Below, piece after piece: positions 8,656-16,475 of a DNA stretch of 64,000 nucleotides. Origin of the DNA: Neoalteromonas flava (GTDB lineage Bacteria; Pseudomonadota; Gammaproteobacteria; Enterobacterales; Alteromonadaceae). Each line of letters starts with the position of its first letter. The stretch's first letter is position 1. The position numbers and the translations under genes are program-made. The DNA is taken from positions 124,001-188,000 of the forward strand of contig NZ_PEAX01000004.1 of NCBI RefSeq assembly GCF_002807685.1, given 5' to 3'. The notes beneath the pieces were generated by a model. It made no database searches, was not told where the DNA came from, and worked only from the letters and a program-made list of their open reading frames with translations.

Positions 8656-10112
8656 GTGAACAATTGCTCCAAATTTTGGTTTTCTTGGGGGTAACCATTG
8701 CCATTGCGTTTGCAACTTACTTGCATTGTCGTGGCAAAGGTCATCGAACGGCGAACCAAAATAAAGAATACTTTCTCGCAGGTGGGGGCTTGGCGTGGTA
8801 TTTCGTTGCTGGCTCGATCACACTGACCAATTTAAGTACCGATCAATTGGTGGGTATGAATGGTAACCAAATGGCTCTGCTGTCGCTGTGGGAATTTTCT
8901 GCTGTTGTTGGGCTTATCATACTCGCGAAAGTATTTTTACCGGTGTACTACAAATATAAGTGCACCACGACTACAGAACTTTTAGAACGTCGTTATCAAG
9001 ACAAAAACATCCGTGCTGTCATCAGTACCATGTTTTTCCTCGGCAGCGCATTAATCTTTTGCCCCGCGGTTATCTATTCAGGCTCACTGTTTATGATCAC
9101 CATGTTTAATGTCGATATTCCCTTGATGTATGTCGCCATTGCATTTGCTTGCGTGGGCGCAATGTATGCGATTTTTGGCGGTTTGCGCGCCGTTGCTGTA
9201 TCCGATACCTATTCTGGTGTGTTGCTGCTGGGTATGGCTATTACGGTCGTGCTACTCGCCCTAGCTGCCATTGATTACGACTTTAGCGGGATCCCCAAAG
9301 AGCGTTTGACCCTGATAGGCGACGATGAGTCGCCCATTCCCTGGCATACCCTATTAACCGGTATGATATTCATTCAAATGTTCTATTGGGGTACCAATCA
9401 AGTGATAACCCAACGAGCTATGGCCGCACCCAGTCTCAAAGAGGCGCAAAAAGGGGTGTATGCTGCGGCGATCATCCGTTTGGTTATCGTGCCAGCGATT
9501 ATCGTAGTGCCAGGCATCATTTCCTACAAATTATATGGTGATATTGGTGATGCTGCATACGGACGCATCGTAGGCGACGTTTTGCCTGCATGGCTGTCAG
9601 GAATCTTTGCTGCGGCGATGGCGGCCGCAGTATTGACCACTTACAACAGTAACCTAAACTCTGCGACCGCACTCTACGTGTGTGATATTCATGAGGCCTA
9701 CATCAATAAAACCCCTAATGTGCCGCGCCTAAGTGGTTGGGTAACTGCGGCCCTGACATTAGTTTCATTATTGCTAGTGCCCGTTTATGCGCAAGCTGAT
9801 AGCATTATTAACTTGCTACAACAGCTTTATGGATTGCTCAGCATGCCAATCTTATCGATTTTTATCGTTGGATTGCTGTTTAAAAACGTGCACGCAAATG
9901 CTGGGATTACAGCAGTGATTTTTGGTGTTGCTCTTTATGGTGCAATGTCCTTCGAATTCTCGCCCTTCCATGCACCCTTCGGATTGCATTACATCCATCT
10001 AATGTTCATTACCTTAATTAGTTGCGTCTGCGTCGCATTATTGGTGAACCGTGCAGTGTTTAAACAGTCGGCGAGCCTTTCATGGGCCAATAATGCGGAA
10101 GTGAACCTGTGA
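8652..10112 (+). CDS. Sodium:solute symporter family (SSS/SLC5) transporter, probably galactose/galactoside
   Basis: This 486-aa polytopic inner-membrane protein has about 13 hydrophobic segments. Near the N-terminus are EYFLAGGGLAWYFVAGSITLT and NLSTDQLVGMNG, typical of SGLT-type sugar symporters. It starts with GTG within the stop of sapC (4-base overlap), behind a strong AGGAGG. It would use the sodium gradient to bring galactose or small galactosides from the periplasm into the cytoplasm, where the GH36/GH42 enzymes and galTK act. The sugar is inferred from the gene neighbourhood and the SGLT-like sequence. Confidence 0.9.
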   Translation: MSEQLLQILVFLGVTIAIAFATYLHCRGKGHRTANQNKEYFLAGGGLAWYFVAGSITLTNLSTDQLVGMNGNQMALLSLWEFSAVVGLIILAKVFLPVYYKYKCTTTTELLERRYQDKNIRAVISTMFFLGSALIFCPAVIYSGSLFMITMFNVDIPLMYVAIAFACVGAMYAIFGGLRAVAVSDTYSGVLLLGMAITVVLLALAAIDYDFSGIPKERLTLIGDDESPIPWHTLLTGMIFIQMFYWGTNQVITQRAMAAPSLKEAQKGVYAAAIIRLVIVPAIIVVPGIISYKLYGDIGDAAYGRIVGDVLPAWLSGIFAAAMAAAVLTTYNSNLNSATALYVCDIHEAYINKTPNVPRLSGWVTAALTLVSLLLVPVYAQADSIINLLQQLYGLLSMPILSIFIVGLLFKNVHANAGITAVIFGVALYGAMSFEFSPFHAPFGLHYIHLMFITLISCVCVALLVNRAVFKQSASLSWANNAEVNL

Positions 10113-10136
10113 AAAATCATTTTCACTGTGTGGATT

Positions 10137-10158
10137 TAGTATTATCATATAAATACTA
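10137..10158. promoter_or_regulatory. Putative operator and promoter in front of galTK
   Basis: The 58-bp gap before galT contains TCATATAAATA (10145-10155), the same core as at 1046 and 14415. Around it is a wider inverted repeat, TAGTAT (10137-10142) and ATACTA (10153-10158), using the same half-sites as the receptor operator but 10 bases apart. TATTAT at 10157-10162 could be the -10 box of a separate galTK promoter. I do not see a good -35 box. Confidence 0.5.
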
Positions 10159-10170
10159 TTATATAGATGG

Positions 10171-11211
10171 ATGTACTGGATGAGTGCAAATAACGCGGCG
10201 TTTCGGCGTCGCAATCCATTGACCGGTGAATGGGTTCTAGTCTCACCGCATCGCAATAACCGCCCGTGGTCCGGTGCGGTGGAAAGTGTTGCAGAGCAAG
10301 ATTTACCCAAACATGATCCAAGCTGCCCCCTTTGTCCCGCTAATCAACGTGTCAACGATGAGCTAAATCCGGCTTATGCCAAGACTTTTGTCTTTGACAA
10401 TGATTTTGCCGCACTGACGAGCAATGCCAACAGTGCGACTGAATCGTCGCCGTTGTTTACTCAAACGCCTGCGACGGGGCTTGCCCGGGTGATCTGTTTT
10501 TCACCTGATCACAATCGCTCGCTACCACAGCTTACTGAAGATGAAATGCTTGCTGTAGTGGATGTATGGCGGTCGCAATACGAAGATCTTAGTACCCGTT
10601 TTACCTGTGTACATTTGTTTGAGAACAAAGGTGAGATTATGGGGTGCTCGCAACCTCATCCGCATGGTCAGGTGTGGGCGCACCAGCACCTATCAACTGA
10701 GGTCGAACGTGAAGAGGAGCATCAGCGTGCTTATTGGGAAACTCATGGAAAAGCGCTATTGAGCGATTACGCTGCCGCTGAAATAGAGAATGGCGAGCGA
10801 GTGGTTTATGCCAACGACGATTGGTTAGTGGTTGTGCCTTATTGGGCTAAGTGGCCGTTCGAAACGTTAGTGGTTTGTCGTCATGCGATTGCTAATTTTA
10901 ATCAGATGTCTGACGCAAAGGCACGCACACTGGCACAGGCTATACGTCATTTAACCATTAAATACGACAATGTATTTAATTGTAGCTTTCCTTATTCAAT
11001 GGGATGGCACAATGCCCCATCAGATTTAACAGATAGCTCGCACTGGGTTTTGCACGCTCATTTTTACCCACCGCTATTGCGCAGTGCAAGCGTGAAGAAG
11101 CATATGGTCGGCTACGAAATGTTGGCTGAGAGTCAGCGTGACCTGACTCCCGAATTGGCGGCACAAATATTACGCGACGTGAGTGAAGTGCATTACTTGG
11201 AGAGAGCATAA
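10171..11211 (+). CDS. galT: Galactose-1-phosphate uridylyltransferase
   Basis: GalT exchanges galactose-1-phosphate and UDP-glucose for glucose-1-phosphate and UDP-galactose in the Leloir pathway. The 346-aa protein has the zinc cysteines CPLC (residues 52 and 55), the active-site HPHGQ (163-167) whose second histidine is uridylylated, and the second-domain histidines in MGWHNAP (280) and VLHAHF (295, 297). Three ATGs crowd the start; the in-frame ones are at 10171 and 10180, and neither has a clear ribosome-binding site. It is followed 2 bases later by galK. A diverged GalT-like gene lies 3.3 kb downstream on the other strand. Confidence 0.96.
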   Translation: MYWMSANNAAFRRRNPLTGEWVLVSPHRNNRPWSGAVESVAEQDLPKHDPSCPLCPANQRVNDELNPAYAKTFVFDNDFAALTSNANSATESSPLFTQTPATGLARVICFSPDHNRSLPQLTEDEMLAVVDVWRSQYEDLSTRFTCVHLFENKGEIMGCSQPHPHGQVWAHQHLSTEVEREEEHQRAYWETHGKALLSDYAAAEIENGERVVYANDDWLVVVPYWAKWPFETLVVCRHAIANFNQMSDAKARTLAQAIRHLTIKYDNVFNCSFPYSMGWHNAPSDLTDSSHWVLHAHFYPPLLRSASVKKHMVGYEMLAESQRDLTPELAAQILRDVSEVHYLERA

Positions 11212-11213
11212 GC

Positions 11214-12362
11214 ATGGTTGATGAAACGCTATTAGATGCATTCGTGAAAGCGTATGATTGCTCGCCAGATTATCAAGCGACGGCACCAGGTCGGGTCAAT
11301 CTTATCGGTGAGCATACGGATTATAATGAAGGCTTTGTATTACCTTGTGCGTTGCAATATAAAACTATTGTGTTGGCGCGTCCGCGGCAAGATAGCAAAG
11401 TCAATGTGATTTCATTGCAATACCCGCAGCAGCGAGAGCAATTTGATTTGTCAGGTCAAATTACGCCAGGTGATTACCCTTGGGGTGACTACGTAAGGGG
11501 CGTTGCGCTAGAACTTATTGCCGCGGGTCACACGCTAGCTGGAGTAGACTTAGCGATTACAAGTGATGTTCCGCAGGGGGCCGGGCTATCGAGTTCTGCA
11601 GCACTTGAAGTGGCCATAGGCGGCATGTTTAACGAGCTCAATGGATTGGGTTTGTCGAATGCGCAAATTGCACGGTTTGGTCAACTTGCTGAGAATAACT
11701 TTATTGATTGCCAATGCGGCATTATGGACCAACTTATCTCTGCCAAAGCACAACATCATGCAGCTCTGCTTATTGATTGTGAGAATTTAGCGACGCAGAC
11801 TGTCGAAATTCCAGACGATTTAAGTCTGTTGGTGATCAACAGCAATTATCCGCGCAAATTGGCCGACAGTGAGTATAACCAGCGGCGGCAAGCGTGTGAA
11901 TTGGCTGCCGCTAAAATGCAGTTGTCGAGTTTGCGCAAGGCCGATATGCACATGCTGTCACTGATCCAAGCCGACATTCCGGATGAGGTCTATCGCCGCG
12001 CTAAGCATGTCATCACTGAAAACCAACGCGTATTAGATGTTGTAAAGGCGCTGGCCGACAGTGACTTTGAGCGTCTGTATAGCATCATGCACGAAGCGCA
12101 TTTATCCTTGAAATATGATTTTGAAATTACCGTCCCGGCTACTGATGGGCTGGTTGATATATGCATGCAAGCTTTAAATAGCAAAGGCGCGTGTCGCCAA
12201 ACTGGCGGCGGATTCGGCGGTGCGGTCATTTGTCTTTGTGACAAAAAGGATGCCGAAAAAGTCATTAGCGCTGTTGAGCAGCAGTACTTTGCGCAGTTTG
12301 GTTTGCGCGCTGATATTCTCCAGTGTGAGCCCTCTCAAGGGCTCACTATTCAAAGCTTATAA
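11214..12362 (+). CDS. galK: Galactokinase
   Basis: Galactokinase phosphorylates alpha-D-galactose with ATP to galactose-1-phosphate, the substrate of the adjacent GalT. The 382-aa protein shows the galactokinase signature PGRVNLIGEHTDYNEGFVLP (about residues 25-44) and the GHMP ATP-binding loop PQGAGLSSSAALE (about 120-132). It also has the catalytic-aspartate region CGIMDQ and the C-terminal GHMP motif GGGFGGAVICL. Its length is normal for the family. It begins 2 bases after galT and ends just before a bidirectional terminator, so galTK appears to close this transcript. Confidence 0.97.
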   Translation: MVDETLLDAFVKAYDCSPDYQATAPGRVNLIGEHTDYNEGFVLPCALQYKTIVLARPRQDSKVNVISLQYPQQREQFDLSGQITPGDYPWGDYVRGVALELIAAGHTLAGVDLAITSDVPQGAGLSSSAALEVAIGGMFNELNGLGLSNAQIARFGQLAENNFIDCQCGIMDQLISAKAQHHAALLIDCENLATQTVEIPDDLSLLVINSNYPRKLADSEYNQRRQACELAAAKMQLSSLRKADMHMLSLIQADIPDEVYRRAKHVITENQRVLDVVKALADSDFERLYSIMHEAHLSLKYDFEITVPATDGLVDICMQALNSKGACRQTGGGFGGAVICLCDKKDAEKVISAVEQQYFAQFGLRADILQCEPSQGLTIQSL

Positions 12363-12372
12363 AACAGTGATT

Positions 12373-12394
12373 AAGCAGCCTTACGGCTGCTTTG
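12373..12394. terminator. Bidirectional terminator between galK and the convergent hydrolase
   Basis: An 8-bp stem, AAGCAGCC with GGCTGCTT around TTAC, starts 10 bases after the galK stop. It overlaps the stop codon of the convergent gene. The T-tail is short (TTTG), so efficiency is uncertain. Confidence 0.6.
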
Positions 12395-13649
12395 CCTGCA
12401 TACTCATCCCCGTGGAATAACGATCATCAAATCCCATCCAAGGGTCTGGTTTCTTGCCATCAATCGGATGTTGATTCGATGAGCCTCGCACGCCAAGGTA
12501 TTTACACGCATCGCTGCTTTGCTTAACGTGGCAGTTCATCATGGCCAGAGTGAAATGTTGATTGGTCATCGCCAATGCCTGCATATCCCAGGTTGCATCC
12601 CAATAATGGCCGATGTCCAGCTCGTTAGACATTGCAGCTGAAGGTGCTGGGTGCGGCGCAATGTTATGCCGAGCGTAATGATAGGTAAGCATTTGTGTCG
12701 CTGGTAGTTGATGTTGCTCATACAACCAATGGATCCCAGAATAGCCTGAAATGTCATCTAGATCGCCTGCAATATACAAACTAGGCACCTTGATCTCGGC
12801 GAGTGAATCTGGCGCAAAAACTTGGTGCTGTCCGCCCCACGGTGCGATTAATATCGCGGCTTTCCAGCGCAGGTCCGCTCCTTGAGGCCGGCGTGCGGCA
12901 CATTGATTTAAACCCATGGCAAGCGCTTGATTAGCTGCGCTATCTTGCGACCCGGAAATGGCCGCAACATGATGCTCAGTAAAGGCATAGCAGCCGCCGA
13001 TGGTGTTGAGCGCGCCATAACCGCCCATCGAATAGCCAATTAAGCCAGCACGCTTGGCATCACTGATTTTTGTCAGAAATGAATCGTCCAACACCCAGTC
13101 CAAAACGAACTGTTGATCTAACGAGCGATTGACTAAAGTGCTTAGAAATCCCGCCCCCGGATCAACAGCAAAATCAACATCAGCATTGGTTGAATCCGTA
13201 TGGTCAATGCCGATCACAATGTAGCCATGTGAGGCGAGGTGTTCCGCAATGTGAAACATGATGGTGCGATAGCCAGTGTAACCATGCGAAATAACGACCA
13301 CTGGATACTGCTCTGACTCAAGCGGGCTAGCGTCACGAGAGGCTTGTCCGGCCAGTTCAAAAACCGCCCCAGAACGCGTTTCATTGATGTAGCTCGCGCG
13401 TTCGCCGCTGCCCGCTGTTGCGGGATACCAGGTTTCCAAAGTCAGAGAGCGTGAATCTAAACCGGGATTGAACGGATTTTGGTAGTTCTCTATGGTGACA
13501 CTGACTGTCTTTACGCCAACAGCATAGTCGCCGAATTGACTTAATTGCGGCGTTACATCTGCTGGTAGTGGTTTAAACAATTGCTCAGGGGCTGCAGAGA
13601 TCTGCGTCGATAAACACAGCTGCGATAACAACAATAACCAACGTTTCAT
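12381..13649 (-). CDS. Secreted alpha/beta hydrolase (PAF-acetylhydrolase/dienelactone-hydrolase-like)
   Basis: This 422-aa protein has a signal peptide (hydrophobic residues 4-18, probable cleavage near ISAA). Its alpha/beta-hydrolase core contains VVVISHGYTGYRT (oxyanion region, about 117-129), the nucleophile elbow GYSMGG (Ser207) and a late acidic turn AGDLDD with a downstream YARHN histidine. The pattern fits the platelet-activating-factor acetylhydrolase/dienelactone hydrolase group. The substrate is unknown; it may deacylate a polysaccharide or lipid in the periplasm. It lies 39 bp downstream of the GntR gene on the same strand with a hairpin between, so it is likely co-transcribed with the regulator. 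It is convergent with galK. Confidence 0.75.
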   Translation of the reverse strand: MKRWLLLLSQLCLSTQISAAPEQLFKPLPADVTPQLSQFGDYAVGVKTVSVTIENYQNPFNPGLDSRSLTLETWYPATAGSGERASYINETRSGAVFELAGQASRDASPLESEQYPVVVISHGYTGYRTIMFHIAEHLASHGYIVIGIDHTDSTNADVDFAVDPGAGFLSTLVNRSLDQQFVLDWVLDDSFLTKISDAKRAGLIGYSMGGYGALNTIGGCYAFTEHHVAAISGSQDSAANQALAMGLNQCAARRPQGADLRWKAAILIAPWGGQHQVFAPDSLAEIKVPSLYIAGDLDDISGYSGIHWLYEQHQLPATQMLTYHYARHNIAPHPAPSAAMSNELDIGHYWDATWDMQALAMTNQHFTLAMMNCHVKQSSDACKYLGVRGSSNQHPIDGKKPDPWMGFDDRYSTGMSMQAKQP

Positions 13650-13657
13650 ACCTAATT

Positions 13658-13680
13658 CCGTTGTAGTTGAGCTACAACGG
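13658..13680 (-). repeat. Intercistronic hairpin between the GntR gene and the hydrolase
   Basis: A perfect 9-bp inverted repeat (CCGTTGTAG and CTACAACGG, 5-base loop) fills most of the 39-bp gap. No T-tract follows on either strand, so it is not a typical terminator. It could protect or divide the transcript, or be a protein site. Confidence 0.5.
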
Positions 13681-13688
13681 TGCTGGCG

Positions 13689-14381
13689 TTATTGGTCTGC
13701 AAGTACCGTTGTCATCATTTTTTTAAGCATTTGCTCGACCAAGGCAAATGCGGTGTCTGATTGTTTTTGTACGATGGCATCAAACACCGAAGTACAAGTT
13801 TCTACACTTGAAAGTTTGATGCCTTGCATGCGATTTGAGTAACGCGAGGTCACCCGCAATGCAGTACTAGTAAATTCAATTAATTGTATAAAAAAGCGAT
13901 TGTGAGTGGCCTCAAACAGTGCTGACACAAATGCGATATCTGCATCTAAAATGTCGTCCAAACCTGACTCCGCATCGCGCATGCGATCGATCGCCTTACG
14001 CAGTTCGACGATGTTCTCTGGCTTTGCATGTTGCGCCGCCAGCGCTGCAGCCTGTGGGTCAGTCACTAAGCGCATCTCAAAAAACTCACGCAATAGTTCC
14101 AACGTGGGTTTACTTACCAGTGTCCATTTAAGCACGTCTGGATCGAACATGTTCCAGTGTCGCTCGGGTTGGATCCGGATCCCTTGCTTGGGCCGCGATC
14201 GAATTAACCCTTTTGCTGAAAGCATCTTAACCGCTTCACGCGTTGAGCTTCGACTCACTCCAAATTGTTCACAAATCTCCGCTTCTGACGGAAGCGCCTC
14301 ATCAAAGTCACCACGGACTATTGCTAGGCCCAGAGTGTGGGTCAGGTTTTGAGTGATATTTAACGATGATGATTGTGACAT
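13689..14381 (-). CDS. FadR-subfamily GntR transcriptional regulator
   Basis: This 230-aa protein has an N-terminal winged helix (about residues 1-75, with LPSEAEICEQFGVSRSSTREA and LSAKGLIRSRPKQGIRI) and an all-helical FCD ligand-binding domain (about 95-220, opening with LLREFFEMRLVTDPQAAALAA). FCD regulators usually bind small sugar acids or carboxylates as effectors and act as repressors. Its position between galTK and the LacI regulator, and the presence of one of the four TATAAATA-core operators in its own promoter, suggest that it controls the galactoside locus and itself. The effector is not predictable from sequence. Confidence 0.9.
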   Translation of the reverse strand: MSQSSSLNITQNLTHTLGLAIVRGDFDEALPSEAEICEQFGVSRSSTREAVKMLSAKGLIRSRPKQGIRIQPERHWNMFDPDVLKWTLVSKPTLELLREFFEMRLVTDPQAAALAAQHAKPENIVELRKAIDRMRDAESGLDDILDADIAFVSALFEATHNRFFIQLIEFTSTALRVTSRYSNRMQGIKLSSVETCTSVFDAIVQKQSDTAFALVEQMLKKMMTTVLADQ

Positions 14382-14414
14382 TGAGGACGCATAAACATGG
14401 CAGACAATAGTTAG

Positions 14415-14427
14415 TCATATAAATACC
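14415..14427. promoter_or_regulatory. Putative operator in the GntR gene promoter (TCATATAAATACC)
   Basis: This is the fourth copy of the TCATATAAATA core, 34 bases upstream of the GntR start codon. It is a position suited to autoregulation. The left half matches the sites at 1046 and 10145 base for base. Confidence 0.5.
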
Positions 14428-14480
14428 ACGTATTGAGCCCTGCTGTCACTTTTCCAAACCTATCACAGCATTTTAAACCA

Positions 14481-15101
14481 CTAGTCCATGGTGAAAATAT
14501 CGCGGAAATGGATATCCGACAAATTCCCTAATCGACGTGCAACTTGTTGTGCAGAAAAATCCGCACCGATAAATCGCTGCCCTGCAAACAGACCGGATTG
14601 GGCTTGTATGTTGGGAGTGATAACTGCTATCAAACAATTGTCCTCGTAACTCTCAGACCACTCTATGTTCAAAGGCACGGTACTCATACAAAGATTGTCA
14701 TAGCGAGTCGATAAGACCGTCATAATATGCCCCAAACTATTGACCTGCGACGCATCCAATGAACTCAATGACACCGCACGGAACTTCGATATCACTTGTG
14801 TTGCGAATGGTTGGCTTGGGGAGTGCACAACAGTAACTTGCCAATCGGAGTTTTCACACACCAATAACGAAGTCATGTTACTGACGCAATTTCCGGCACG
14901 CAGGTTTTTGCCAAAATTAACTGTACCAACAAAGGAGCGATTGCTGTTTTGGCTGAGCCACTGTTGAATTTCTGATGTTCGCTGTTGCGGGCTTAAATGC
15001 GCAAACGAAGCGGTAGTCGTCTCGACAGCAGCAGAATCTAAAGGCGATAACTGAATAAAGGGTTGCGATGGAATTTGCAGTGCATGGTGTCCGATATTCA
15101 T
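14481..15101 (-). CDS. Degenerate GalT-like protein lacking catalytic and metal residues
   Basis: This is a 206-aa protein without an obvious named family. Residues 86-150 align without gaps to residues 217-281 of the GalT encoded at 10171. I count about 15 identities in 65, including the DW start, PF, the YDN block, a proline and a tryptophan. The end, LGNLSDIHF, resembles GalT's LRDVSEVHY. The metal and substrate ligands of GalT are gone: the histidine of GWHNAP is replaced in IEWSES, and HAH is replaced in IAVITPN. The HPHGQ half is absent. It therefore looks like a shortened, catalytically dead relative of the GalT C-terminal half. A perfect LacI-type operator lies 39 bp upstream. A ligand-binding or regulatory role is conceivable; function unknown. 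Confidence 0.6.
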   Translation of the reverse strand: MNIGHHALQIPSQPFIQLSPLDSAAVETTTASFAHLSPQQRTSEIQQWLSQNSNRSFVGTVNFGKNLRAGNCVSNMTSLLVCENSDWQVTVVHSPSQPFATQVISKFRAVSLSSLDASQVNSLGHIMTVLSTRYDNLCMSTVPLNIEWSESYEDNCLIAVITPNIQAQSGLFAGQRFIGADFSAQQVARRLGNLSDIHFRDIFTMD

Positions 15102-15457
15102 AAAAGGTGTCCCGTCAAATGTGTGTTTTTTGTAAAAAAGGGTAACCGGTTACCCTGCTTGCCGCAGCGATTTTGCTGCACCTTTTAAACTTGCGATCGT
15201 TGAGTGTTACACAAATCAGCTATTAAACAATGATTTACATTGATTTTGTTATCGTCTGATAATCAAAAGTACACACAAATCGACTTGGTTATTGTTTTTA
15301 TTTTACAAAAGGTTTACATAAGGGTATACGCTTTCCCTAATTTTGCAAATGTTTTTAAGAATGCTTGCAATAAAGCGTATTTATCATAATTATTAACAGC
15401 GACAGGTTTGCGTCTGTAGTAAACTCTGATGATTAAGTAAGGCTGAGGAAAGCGACA
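15102..15457. other. Divergent intergenic region, 356 bp, between the GalT-like gene and the LacI regulator
   Basis: No coding frame is evident. The left part holds the perfect palindrome at 15140-15155. The remaining stretch to the regulator is very AT-rich and should carry the promoters in both directions. I could not assign -35/-10 boxes with confidence. Confidence 0.5.
15140..15155. promoter_or_regulatory. LacI/GalR-type operator GGGTAACCGGTTACCC
   Basis: This is a perfect 16-bp palindrome with the central CG step typical of LacI-family operators. It lies 39 bp upstream of the GalT-like gene and 303 bp upstream of the LacI-family gene. The position suits repression of the GalT-like gene. 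I did not find another complete copy in the window. Confidence 0.7.
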
Positions 15458-16459
15458 ATGGCGACCATGAAACAAATCGCAGATGCTGCGGGTGTATCCC
15501 AAGCCACGGTTTCTCGCGTGATCAATGATGGTCCTAAAGTTGGCCGAGCGACGCGCGAGCGTGTGAAGTCCATTATTAAGGAGCTGAATTATCGCCCCAA
15601 TGCGAATGCACGTGCACTCGCAACCAGTCGCAATAACGCCGTTGGCATTGTCATCGCAGACTTGTACGAACCCTTCTTTGCCGCGCTCGCACACGGCGTG
15701 GAGACAATGGCACGTAAACACAACACGCAAATCTTGATCAGTGGCGGTTCTATTGGGGCTGAAGCGGAGCATAAGGCCATAGAGACCCTGCTCGAACATC
15801 GCTGCGACGCAATGGTTGTGCATAGTAAAACATTGCCGGATGAAACTTTGGTTGCACTTGCCGATTCGGTGCCCGGGCTAGTAATTATTAATCGCTTTAT
15901 ACCTGAGATATCAGCGCGCTGCGTATGGCTAGATAATCGTGCCGGCGGACGCTTAATGGCTGAATATATGATTAAGCAAGGGCATTCGAACTTTGCAGTG
16001 ATCACAAGTGATTTTCCCATTGATGACCCCGCCCACAGGCTGCAAGGTATCAGGGCTGCTCTTGACGAAGCAGGCATTGAATTACGCCCCGAAAACATTG
16101 AGTACGCGCCGCCCAATCAAGAGGGAGGCGAGGCTGCAATTCAAAATTTATTGTCACGGGGGAGCAGTTTTACCGCTGTTTTGGCCTATAATGACGCAAT
16201 GGCGTCAGGGGCGATGTCGATGCTTTTTGACCATGATATTAAAGTTCCAGAACAAGTTTCAGTGATCGGTTACGATGATATTTTATTGGCGAAATACTGT
16301 CGCCCGAAGCTGACCACCTTGCGTTATCCCATTGAGATAATGGCTTCCCGCGCGACAGAATTGGCGCTGGAATATGCTCAAGGACGGCCGCCGCAAAAAG
16401 AAACGACATTCAAATACCAGCCAACGATCGTAAAGCGAGATTCTGTAAAACGCGTTTAA
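15458..16459 (+). CDS. LacI/GalR family transcriptional regulator
   Basis: This 333-aa protein has an N-terminal LacI helix-turn-helix (MKQIADAAGVSQATVSRVIN), a hinge helix (RPNANARALAT) and a periplasmic-binding-protein-like effector domain. Features of the effector domain include VGIVIADLYEPFF, AYNDAMASGAM and VIGYDDILLAKYCRPKLTT. It resembles GalR/GalS. The start is ATG 15458 behind TGAGGAAA. It precedes galM by 16 bases and is probably co-transcribed with it. The perfect palindrome at 15140 is its most likely operator. The effector is probably galactose or a related sugar, by neighbourhood. Confidence 0.92.
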   Translation: MATMKQIADAAGVSQATVSRVINDGPKVGRATRERVKSIIKELNYRPNANARALATSRNNAVGIVIADLYEPFFAALAHGVETMARKHNTQILISGGSIGAEAEHKAIETLLEHRCDAMVVHSKTLPDETLVALADSVPGLVIINRFIPEISARCVWLDNRAGGRLMAEYMIKQGHSNFAVITSDFPIDDPAHRLQGIRAALDEAGIELRPENIEYAPPNQEGGEAAIQNLLSRGSSFTAVLAYNDAMASGAMSMLFDHDIKVPEQVSVIGYDDILLAKYCRPKLTTLRYPIEIMASRATELALEYAQGRPPQKETTFKYQPTIVKRDSVKRV

Positions 16460-16475
16460 ACGTGAAGGTGATGCC

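Noticed and set aside
8323-8715. 130-aa minus-strand frame over the sapC/symporter junction
   Set aside because: Shadow of two well-supported plus-strand genes.
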